From Opisthorchis felineus (lineage: Eukaryota > Platyhelminthes > Trematoda > Opisthorchiida > Opisthorchiidae): 64,000 nucleotides of DNA. Within the stretch, counting starts at the first letter, position 1. Each line of letters starts with the position of its first letter. Of the stretch, positions 42,501-54,500 are shown piece by piece. Location: positions 11,800-75,799 of the forward strand of contig SJOL01002263.1 of the NCBI GenBank assembly GCA_004794785.1, given 5' to 3'. A program made the translations under genes and the position numbers. The notes beneath the pieces are model-generated. The model did not search any database and was not told the origin of the DNA. It worked only from the letters and a program-made list of their open reading frames with translations.

Positions 42501-45500
42501 CACCTCTTACGAGTGTGAAATATTTATGTCAAAAGACGTAACTCTAGTGGCAGGCTCCTACCACACTTCGTTTGAACTTTTTAATGTCCTTACGAACGAC
42601 CTCATTCCAGCTTTTCTCTTTGAAAGACAAATCACCAATTTTGATTGCCCTAATCACGGTTGAAACCAATGGTAGGGACATTTTACAGGCACAGAGTTCT
42701 ATAAAATTTTACAGATCATGCAGCTATCTAACAGGAGACGGCGACTTCACGATATCTCGAAGGGAGCTCATGTGAATTTTCAGCACCAAACGTGTGAAGT
42801 ACTCCTTTGAAGAGTTTATTCCTAATTAATAGAGATCACATGAAAATGCGTGAACTCTACTGTAGTAGAAAGAAAGTTTGTTGCTTACAGTCAACAAAGA
42901 TAAACTCGAAGCTGCAAAAACGTCACAAGCAAGGTACTGCACAGTTTGCAATCGGAACTCCCTTCGTTACAATTTGGAGACCACTCATCAAATACCGAAT
43001 GACTGCCTCAAATAGGACGGCGTAACATGCGGTTTAAAATTCACACACGCTGCCTTATTATTAGACTGACGAGGGTCACCTAGTTTTCGTCTGGGTTCCT
43101 TGAACAAGAGGCTAGTTCTCGTGGGCAATCATGCTTGGCTGGGATTGGAAATCATACATCACACTTTGGTTTCTAGAAAGACCACCCTTAAATATGATCA
43201 CAAGGAAACTTAGTCGGGTCCATATAACCTTACAGAACAGTAGTTCTAACAACTCATGCATTTTGGTTAAGTTTTCGGCTTTCTGGTGAGCCAGAATGGA
43301 ATTATTTGATCGTAATGGATAGAATGGCCTAATTTGTATACTAGGTTGTCATTCGGGAATTTGTACTCTCTTGTGACCACGTGTTGACCTAGAAATAGGT
43401 CAGCCTACTTCAGAGTAGACAGAGCCATCGATAGTGTACAAGTATCGGTTTGGAATTTTAATAGGATGTCTAAGGGGAGGCAAAGACAGCATCCTGAAAA
43501 AGTGGGCCGCCTTGCCTATTGTTATTACTGGGACTAGTCAGGTGATTAATACAGGTCACGGGGTCATGTGACCGATCTAGTACACTTTGTTGATAACCTC
43601 GCCCTCTGGAATTACACTTGCGCCGGCCACCATTCACCTAATCCGTTCCGGTTATCATGCTATGCTGTATCAAATACTTTCAACGTTAGGTACACCTCAT
43701 GTAGATCAAGCTGCTCACCGGTGTACTACTATCCATCCCACTAGGATAGTCAAAAGACGTGCTAGAGGTTCAGATTACTTCCACACAAAATTCATAGACA
43801 AAGGATACGTTAGCAACAAATTGTCCGCAAACCTTCAATCCTTTGCGGCTGTGACTAGCTGAGTCAATTTGAAATGTACATCTTCTGAGTGTTCTGACGA
43901 AGCGGATCGAGGGAGCCCAATATTTCAAGTTTCATCTACTTCTCGGTGTACAACAGAATTGGCATATCGATATGAATTATGAATGGAGAGATTCATGTAA
44001 CTATCACAAACGTACAGTCACAATCCCAAGATGCCATTCACAATAGAAGATGACGAGTCCCTCCACCAGAACAAGGAATTTGACTTATGAATGACTGATC
44101 ATATAGGGTTTCTACAGCAAACATCCTGAAAATAAGGCAGCTCAACAAAGTCGATGCATATGCCTGTGGAAAGTCATGCCATTGGGGAGCTGGTCCTGAG
44201 CTAAAACTAACTTGGGCAAAAAAGAATTCCACTTCAGAATCTAAGAAGTGATAACTCACTGCTAGGGCAAGTTCAGTCGAACAACTTGCGAGAAACTTCA
44301 TTCTATTTTAGCAAACATCAAATAAGGCCGCTAGGAGGAGAACGGTGTGAGAGACCCAGGCAAACATTTCAAGTGATCTTGGCGACTTGTTGCAGAAATC
44401 TCGCATTACTCCGTAGATAACCTCCCCGCAACTTCATTAGGTATGGGATGATAGACCGTTTCAGATTTTAGACATCGAACATTGCTCTTAGCAGGCATTC
44501 ATTTAGTCATTATCTTTGGAATAATTGTCGTAACCTATTTAAAAATATTATTTTTGATTTGTAGCATGCTAACACCTTGAACAGCTATTCGGGGGAATAT
44601 ATTCATTTGTAAATCACATAAGTGCCACCAAGAGATTCACCTAAACCACTCGTTTATGATATCCTTGAGAAAGGTCGGCCACGGCAAACGAAACGTCGGA
44701 GTACAACAATTTATTCCACTACGCTGTTTTGACTTTATAATTTTAAAAAAAATCCATAGTATACACCACATGGTCTTTTTGACACTCTTCGAGCCGATTT
44801 CGGCCCGGAACTCCTAATCCTTGCATTATATTTTCAGGACAGAACACATTCTCATAAGTTTGCTGAAGAGCTCTGAACCACTAGTATTATTTTATCGGTT
44901 TCACAAACAAATTCCAGAAGGAGAACAAAATTTGAAGGGATCTTGGTTAATCCATGCTGTTAATGAAGGTTTTGCAACCGTTTTTTGAGCGGTGTTGGTT
45001 CCATCAAGTTTTCGTCTTCTGATCTTCTCCCGCCTGTGAGTAGCATGAATGAACAGCAGAACTGACTATGAAAATCGTAACACTCGTTGATATTCAATCA
45101 CCGATTTAGCCAGATAAACAGAGAGTACAAAAGGGATCAGAACGGAAGTGAAAGAATACAAGAGCTAGGACCACTCGCCACTAATGTACGAGTTAGAGCT
45201 GACGATGACGGTGAGAATCACAATGATGTTGTTCATCCGCATTCACTGATGTGTATCGACTGCTCGTAGTAGGTACAACGTGGGATTCAGGATGATAAAA
45301 CTTTGATCCAGAATCCCTCATACCGTTTTTGAAGCGTTCACATAGTTTTGGTTCAGTAATTACGGATGGAGAACTGAATAAGGCTCAAATTTAGTTATTG
45401 TGCTTCTTGTAAAAGGAGGATAATGACTACAGGAACTTACAGTGACGTTGGTTTATCAGACAAAAGATCCATTGCCGCCAGCTATGTAGAATGGTCAACC

Positions 45501-48500
45501 TGGATGAGAAAACCATCATCAATGTGAAAAGCAAAGAGACCTGACGCACACACACATGGCGGGTGACAAACCTGACATGGTACGGCTAGGTCACTTCATA
45601 CTGTACGACAAGCCGAATAGGTAGCCTATTGGATGATTTACTTCAAACCAGGCTTGAATATGTGACATTGTTGCAGTCATTCGTCCTATCAGTTGTGCCA
45701 GTTCTCTTCATCACTATTTGACCAATTATTGTGGCACCGTAACCGCATTTCTCGCGGACGAATGGAGGAACTAAGTGGTTTAGTCGGTAGATATCTGTCC
45801 CCATCTACGTGTTAAGGCATGAAACGAGTGCGACGCTTGGCCGGCTATAGCAAGAACAAGGACAGTGTTCGTCCAAGACGCAACTGATAATTTTACATAA
45901 GGCTGCCACATTGTCTCATCAGAAGTATGCCAGTGAGCTCAAAAGAGAATGGAACAAGTCTTGCCGAGACGGCATGCAGCTATTGATAATTGCCTGTAAC
46001 AATAACCAATAACAATACTTGGAGGTAAACTAACATATGAAGGCAGACAATGTGAAAGATTTCATAAGCCTGGGTGTATCTTTTCACCGATATTCCCTTG
46101 AATGGCTAGTGCTTGTCGACAAGCACTTTCAAGAACAAACATGTAAAAAACACAGGTTACCCTCTTCCCGTGAACTGCCTATCATGTTTGATTGTGTTTA
46201 CATATATTGTTGTGAAGTGATTCCCATATCATGATGAATTATACTTGCTGACACACATTCAACTTTCTATTCGAGGAAGAAGACATTTCAAATAACTATA
46301 TTGTCTCTTTATTCTATTGCCATTCAAGTACTACTTCATGCTTACTGACGTAAGCGTTGGTGCGAATTTTCTCCAGTTACACTTTTCGTGAACTCACATG
46401 ATTTTGGGCATTAGTTAACCAACACCGCAATATTACTTTACTGCACCTTCTGTTTCTGCCGCACCCACAGAGTGCGAAACCACCTGTTTTATCCACTAGA
46501 AAACTATTATGGAAACGATATACAGTACGTTAAAGCCTACTCAAGCGTTTGCTTCTCCCCTAACTAGAGACCAAGAATGTCATGAGAGGTATCTCCGCGT
46601 GACGCGGTCACTTAACTCAGTTAACCTTTGACATGGAGCCATTCACATTTTCAGAGTTATTGGTTGTTATGCGTATATCTCTCTTTGGCAATTCCGCTGG
46701 CAAACGGGAGCAGCAGGCAATTGAGCAGCAGGTTCGTTTTTCATTGCCAGGCTCAAACACTCTAAGGATCAAGATGAAAGCAATAAATTTAAGTACTCAA
46801 TAAAGGGCATCCTTGTTTGTAAGGAATTCGAGACAAAATGTCCTACTGGCCATGACGGCCAGGATTAGAACGGGGTTGCATTTCATGAGGTCAGACGAAA
46901 TATTATTTTATTCCCTTGTTTATTCTAACGAAGTATACAGTTGTTTAACCAAATTAGCAAATGATTTTATATTTTAATTCGGTGTTTAGTAGGAACTCAC
47001 CCTGCGCACCTTCATCCTTTTAAATAACACCCAGATATTGGTCCCAATGTATTACTGTCTCGTCAACCTAGTCTTCCTCTTTTCTTCACACAAGCGAGCA
47101 GGTGGAGTGAAACTACCCCCATCTACCGGAAGATTACAGAATAATCTCACACAAACTTATCTGGGGCATACCGACCCAAACGTTCGGATGGCCGCCTGCC
47201 AAGTTTACGAAACTCTCAGTAAGTTGCCGTGTATCACGAAACGCTTGCATTTAAAAGCTTCTACATTTATCTGCTGGGTTTGAGGCTTTTGGAAAAATGA
47301 ACTGATTCGCTCATGTAAAGCGTCGGGTTAATTTTTGTTTGCGGGAAGGTAACATCTTCAATCGCCGACTAAAATGCACGACATATTTCAATACGACCCA
47401 AAAGCTACCCGAAACGCGTTTGTTTGGATGAAATATTCTCTGATTTTTAAAATTTAACAGAGGTTTCTGGTTAGTAGTATGCCATGAATGTTGTTCTGAA
47501 AGCTGATAATAGTGTATCGAATCATCTCACATGTCTTAATTCAACATGCTGAGTCACCTACTGACAGCTATTTCATATGCCAAGGCAGGCAGTTTGTTCC
47601 TTCAAGATGCCTCATGCAGCATATGTAAAGTTGAGTAAAGTTCAAACCGACTGCTGCAATAACACGCGGAGATAAGTTCCAACCACTAGGAAGTGCACAT
47701 TTAGTGAATATGTACATTCCTAGGTCAATCTTGGCGGGCGTAAACGCCACCAGCTCTTTCGCATCCCTTCTCGCTATAGGTAAGACTTCAACCATCATGT
47801 TGTAATCAAACGTCTTGGTGATAATCCCAGACTAACTACAACTTCATAGTTAAACAAGCTTCCTAAAATCCCTGTTTTGTTAGTCCTATAACCTGCATAA
47901 GATTATATGAGATCACGTAAATCTATACAACGACCATGGTGAAACATCCCCTGAGACAAGCAAACCCCTTAGAAGTAAAGCACTGTCCATCCAGTGTGGG
48001 GACTGGCTCAATCATTCCTTTGAGTTGTTTGGGGTACCTATGGAAATGCAGTGAAACCGATCCAAGGTGCTAGGAGTGCTAACGTATTGTGGTATCTTGA
48101 CAAGAATAACTATAATCCAACTGTCAATTGCAAACAAATCAAGCCTGCACACGATACAAAGCAGAAGCTCTGCACAACGACACTACCACGTATCGCCGTC
48201 TGGAGGACCGCCAAACCAAAAATCTTGCAAACAAAATCAATAAAAGCCTGAAGCGACTGAAGGACCTCCAAAAGATCACAACCGAAGAATATTGGCGAAT
48301 GATAGCCAAAGAATCCAATACCCCATGCTTCCATGGACTTCGGAAAGTACACAAAGAGACCACACCACCACCTATTCTCGGGTAAACTACAGAAGGTGAC
48401 AACAGAAGAAGACAAAACAATGGTATCATTTGATGTCATTCACTGTTTGCATCAGTGGACCTTCCTTTCCGCAAAGACAACAGTCGCTGAACTACTGGAC

Positions 48501-51500
48501 GGTCATGGACCTCCCAGCGGATCTCTAAGAAAAGAAGACATCTGTGAACTGCTTAACCTCTGCTTGACCACGCAATTCGAATTCAACAGTGAATACTACG
48601 AACAAATGAAATGAGCAACAATGGGTTCCTCAGTTTCAGGGTTCATTGCCTAAATTGCAATGCAAAAACGGGGGAAGATCGTATTACTAGATATCAACCC
48701 AAAACTGTGGATACGTTATGTGGAAGATACCTTTGTCATCATCAAAAAGAGCGAGCTACAACGAGCAATCCAATTGATAAACAGTGTCTCTGATGATATC
48801 AAGTTCACGATGAAAGAAGAAAACAACAACAAGCTGGCGGTTTTAGATACCCTTGTCACACGGTTGCCAAGTGGAGGAATGCAAACGGAAGTCTACAGAA
48901 AGGCTACGCACACAAATCAAATCATGAACTACCACAGCAACCATTCAAACTAACACAAACAGAGCTGCATTCGGACACTATTCAAGCGAATTGAAGCACA
49001 CTGGAACACAGTAGAATCTAAGGCAAAAGCAGAGAGACGCCCATACAAAATCTTTCAAAACGGTTATCCAAGGAATTTCATCTGGAGATCTCTGAGAAAA
49101 TGTAATTCAACCAACTCGACGACCGGAAGCACAAGTAAAACATTTACACCGCCATACATCAGAAACATTTCGGACATACTAGGACAGCATGCCATAAGGG
49201 TTGCCCACAGACCGACTGACTCACTGCGAAGAGCACTATCAAAACCAAAGGGGATACTTAACGCAATGGAGAGGACAAATGTAATCTACAAAATTCAATG
49301 CAAGGATTGTGAAAAACATTAAGTGGGACAAACAGGGAGGAAACTGTCAACCAGAGTCAACGAACACAAGCTTGCTACTAGGAGACACGACCAACCCTCA
49401 CTCATCTCTGCACATGAAGACAAGGAAGGACACGAATTCGACTGGAACAACGTCAGCATAATTGGCCAGGTAAGAACAAAGAAAGAACGCGAGTTCACGG
49501 GGCGTAGTACTTCCCTGATGGAGCAAAAGAGACGCATTTTGATCGATCCCAGCTATAAACCTCTGAGGATAAAGGAAATCCAGAACCAGGAAACCCTGAG
49601 CCGAATAAAGATTCAAGGAAAAAACCAATAGAACTAAAACGAAAAGACATTTGGGTTAAAACGACTAAGTAATTGAAGCGGAATTCCCAACTCTGATCAA
49701 GACTAACTAAATCCGACTACCAAGCGGGCCCAAAATAACGGGAGCCCCACCGAGAGAAGACCTGCAAATCAATCAACCAAGCTCATGAATATAAACCACC
49801 AGTTGGGTATGGAGCAATCAGCAAACTACTACTACACCACAAACCAATCAAACGACAAAGAGGTCGACCACGACGCAATGCAGATTACTAACGGTCCAAC
49901 CGGAAGAGAGGATAAGGGATGAAAGTTTCAACAGTAGTGTAGTGGTAGAGAACAAAAAATTCTAACCACGACTCAACACAGATTGTGATCGGACCAACCA
50001 GAATCCAAGTCCGATGATTATCAATGGCCAGTCAGGTTGCAGCTCAAAGCTTCTCGTCGTAAACTATATAAACGCAGGCACGAAAAGAGGGACTACCCAC
50101 CCAACAGTGCACCGAAGATGTTTCTTCGAATGGTAACGAAGCATTTGCAAATTAACTGCCAAGCTCGACGAACAGATCAACAGCTACCTGATCAATTACC
50201 ACACCTTGTTTGAATACGTTATGTCGTTCCTGCTTGGACAGCAAACAGTAGGATTCGGCGACTTATCAAGTGAAACTTCAATTCGGCGTCCTCTATTCGG
50301 ATGTCAAACTGGGTCGTGGACTCTTACTGTGCCAAATCCACGTTCGGATAAACCACAACTAGCCACGAGATAAGAAGTGAGGCGATGAAACTGCACTTAC
50401 ATTCTGTGTAAGTTTGAAGGAGACAATCGAAGAGACGTATAGTGGAGGTTGAGTAAAGTTGGGTAGACGAGTATTGCGTGGAAGTGTACGGCAATCTTGG
50501 GAGAACATTTGCATCCGTATGACTGGGGTAGTGGGCCATCGGGACAGAATATGCAACGAATGAACTCACACTTACGAAAAAATTGATCAAACTGGCCCGC
50601 CCATTGGCCCGTTCACGCAGCTTGACTGGTGGTCACTTAAGGCGGAAAGCACTCACTAGACAGATGAAATGGATCGGGCGTTGCGGTATTCAACCTGCCA
50701 CACTAATTATGGTAAATTCCATTACCCTGGTCTCGAGTGATCACAAATCGTACCGTAACTAGCAAATTCTGGTATGCATTAAAAATTCGAGGCCAACCGA
50801 CGGGCAGGAAAGTGCACTCGCAAGGCCAGGCACGAAACTCGAAGGTGCTATGAATAAGGCGTAGGTTTTTCATCAGCACCGTACTTAAGTCATGTTACAA
50901 TCAATAGGCTGGGCACGAGCCAGCCTAGGAATGGGAATGGTCTGGACCGGGAGGCAACTCGAAATCAGGCGAACCCACCTACGGTCATTTGTCTGTATTC
51001 TGGTATGTAAGTAGTCACTTAACCAACCTGAAAACCTATTGAATAACCGGAAAGTTGTCGGTGATTACCGCTGTCTGACCACATGTGCTAATCTTTGAAC
51101 TTTTTGTTTCTTCTCGGGAAATTTGAATCTAAGGGGAAATTTAGATCCGCCTGGTACGTGTGATTACACGACCCAAAATTGTCGAATCATTCAACACTAA
51201 TTATCGTTTTCTATAGAGGAAAATGTTGGTAGCTTAGGTAGCGTAGATGGTCACTGGCTTGTTCGCTGAGCTGGGCAATTTGATTTCAAACGTTTCATCA
51301 TGAATCGAGGCGACATCATCAGTGCGTTGTTAGGGAGCGTAGTGGTCCATAGCGATGGGTTGATGGTCCATGACTCAGTTTGACTTCCGAATCGAGAGCG
51401 CCAAACTAATAGGTAGATCATTTGATAGGTAAACGTAGCATGTTGTCGGTTGTCAAACTCCAATAACGCAATGCTTATCTATGACGAAAAATATACGTCG

Positions 51501-54500
51501 CCAACAGCATATCCAGCTGCAAAACTGTTTTTAAAGCGAAGCTGTTTGTAAGCAATAATTTCTTTCCTTAACTCGTTAAGTTCCTTTGTGACTAAAAGGG
51601 GGACCCCCGTATATAGTTGTGCAAACAGCCCACTGCCAACCACATTCCCCCAACTTTTTTCTCCTCCCTATTACCAACTGTAGTTGTCAGCGCATTGGAA
51701 AATCTCAATCGAGTGCGATATCTGCTAAAGAAAATACTGGAGAACTGGCCAATAAGACAAGATATTCTACTGAGTCCAGTTCAAAGAACAATTACCTTGA
51801 TAAACGGCGGAAAAGGAAAAGGTGGGTCTATATGTCACCTAAAAATTCAAGCAGTCATTTTAGCGTGAATGGCATGTGTGGCACATGTGTATATTTGTGT
51901 ACCATATAAATATGTGAAATTATGACCTGAACGAATTCGATGGTTTTTTGGTTCACGGATGGGGAGGAAGCTTGATCTTACGCACTACGAAATTAGGTCA
52001 AAGTTAAGTTTATTCAAAACCCAAATGTATGGTCAACATTCTCATCCGTATCATCCGTATCATCTTAGACGGTGTTCTTGTCACTGAATACGGATACTTG
52101 ACTGTCTAGTTTTGCGAAGCCTACGGAATCACTATCGTAGTGTCGATTTCCAAGTACTCACTCGGACAGTTTCGATGGAAAATTAAAGTAGGAACTTTGC
52201 AATTAACGGGAGACTAAATGAATCTCTCTTTAATGATATTCTTCCTCTGAACGTGCCGCGCAGAGACCGCGCCTTGTTTCAATTGATGCGATGTTCGAGG
52301 TATCCCACTATATTTTCTAGATACACCACAGCTAAAAATTTCCTGGCGGCGCACTACCAGTTTCACTCCCTTCGGTAGGTAGGTCAACATTCCATCAATC
52401 TTTTTTTTTACTTTACCACCATCAAAGTCTGGGCAAAGCATGGCCTGTATGTCACTTTTATCTCAAATTTCATCTACTTCGTATTGAGCATATATGGTAG
52501 TGGCACAGCTCAACATAAATTAGATATCTCCATATTCTTCCGCTTTATTTAGGGGGTTTCGATAATCGGCTAGAATCATCGGATTGATGTTGATTAGAAC
52601 AAACTCAGATCCCAAAGTGAAACAGGTGTATAAAACTTCAACTAACGCAGACCCCCTTGGAAGTGAGGGAATCAGCCTGGAGATTCTTCACTAGTGTTTC
52701 TGGCCAGCCCTCTCAAACGGTGGTTATCCCAAAAGGGGTTCAAACATTTCTCTCTCCCAGGTGATATTTCACTATCAATTACCTTATGCAATGACGCCCA
52801 CCATGACCTCCAAATATCGACCTGTGTATAAATAATACGTCTGATATATCCTCATATGATTCCGGTTTTGATTTTACATGCATATTGGATTGTATTGTAA
52901 ACCAAAAAAACATTACATTCAATTCCTCCCATAACCGAAATTTACTATCCTATCAGCTCCAAGTCAAGTAATGGTACCTGATCAAGTGGCCACCTGGCGC
53001 GAGGGTCGTTTGATGATTTTTGAACGTGTGTGTCACGTGCTAATTCAGCGCCACTACGCTGTGCTGTTCAACGTTCTAGTGCGAAACCCAGACGGTGATC
53101 TCTTCTCGGAGGACACTGCCAACATAGATGGTAAGTGTTTCCCAAAGTTTAGACAGGCTAAATTGCGCTCAGGTTGTTGCAGCCACTTTTTTGCGCAAAA
53201 TAACACGTTAATGCCTACCACGTTTGGGATTCTACTGAATTCGAGCTGCAGATACATCCCGAAATGGATACCGGTTTTCAGTTGCTTTGCACACTCGTAA
53301 AACACTAACGTTCTTTGTAAACAACTAACTAGTTGAGTGATCTCTGTGTGGAGTTTACTGAGCTGGGAGCATGGTCAGTTTCGCGCTGTCTAACTTTACA
53401 GTCTTAGTCACACCTTAATCAAGTTTCAGGTGCGACATGCCGTCACATATCAGCTGTCCGAGGTTCAATCTCTGGCATTGCCAAGTCTATGCATTACCAA
53501 TGAGCTCTGGTGAGGACGAAACTCGAGTGCGACTTCCACTACCCAAGGTAGCCATACCGATTAGGAAGGATGAAATCTTAACTTGAATTTAGCACGTATC
53601 CGGAAAATCGGTTACCTTATTTCTGTAGCAGTTTTCTCCGGTACATGAAGAACTTGTATTTTTCAACGGCTTAGGTTCATCAAACACTGATTGTCGTAAC
53701 TTTCGTTTGGCTCGCAACTACATCAGTGGAGTTACGTCAACTGACTTCAACAACTGCTCGCCTCAGAGCAAAATCAAGACTTCGTTTCAGATCGTACCAG
53801 TTCGACGTTTTGTTCGAGTATCTCCTTGGGCAATATTTTTACGGTAAAATGTAATTCCATTCATGTTGCATAGAACTCTACTGAAATATTGCAGATTCTT
53901 TTGTTACAATTCCTTAAAATCACACTTTTCGAGCGGCTAATGAAGTGAAACAAAATCGAGTGTGCTCGTACTGGTTAACATTGAAGACTATCGTCAAATC
54001 TGAATAGTGCCCTAACCGCAAATACAACAAGCCTTCTGGCTGAGAAAAGATCACTGGAGGGGCCTGTCAAAATGTGATCACGTGATGTAAATTCCCTTTC
54101 TGAGGTACCAGCGTTGCCATATGCTGTCTCATTGTGAGTTAAGTGCACTGCCGATCAACTCTTTGTGGCCGAAAGTTTTGTTCTTCATCTACACCCCTAG
54201 AAGCGACGGATTTGAATCACCCTGAGGATTCGTGAGATACTAACTGCTGATGTTTCCCAAAAAACAGCTGGTTTTCAGCATAGACTGATCACTCACCGGA
54301 CGAAATCTGTACCACAGATACAGTTGCCTAACTGAAGTACTTTCATTTGCATCGTGATACACTTTTAAAGGAAGATTCAACCGAATCCAGGCACAGTCTC
54401 TCATGTATAACGTTCTTCTTCAGTTAAATGTGCTGGACAAGGCTGTTTCATGTTTCAGTTGTTACGATATTCCAGATATCGCAGTAAATGGTTTATGCGG

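Larger units (their letters stand above)
48055..50205 (+). mobile_element. Degenerate Penelope-like retroelement
   Basis: Order on the + strand: remnant of reverse transcriptase (about 48128-48953), connecting region (48954-49280), GIY-YIG nuclease (about 49281-49631), then a pLTR-like tail with a hammerhead (49850-50205). This is the plan of GIY-YIG-bearing PLEs. Frameshifts and stops break the frame several times, so it is not functional. It lies in sense orientation in the intron between exons I and J. The 5' end is truncated. Confidence 0.85.

Noticed and set aside
48110..48439. Minus-strand open frames across the PLE
   Set aside because: They are shadows of the + strand reverse transcriptase remnant.
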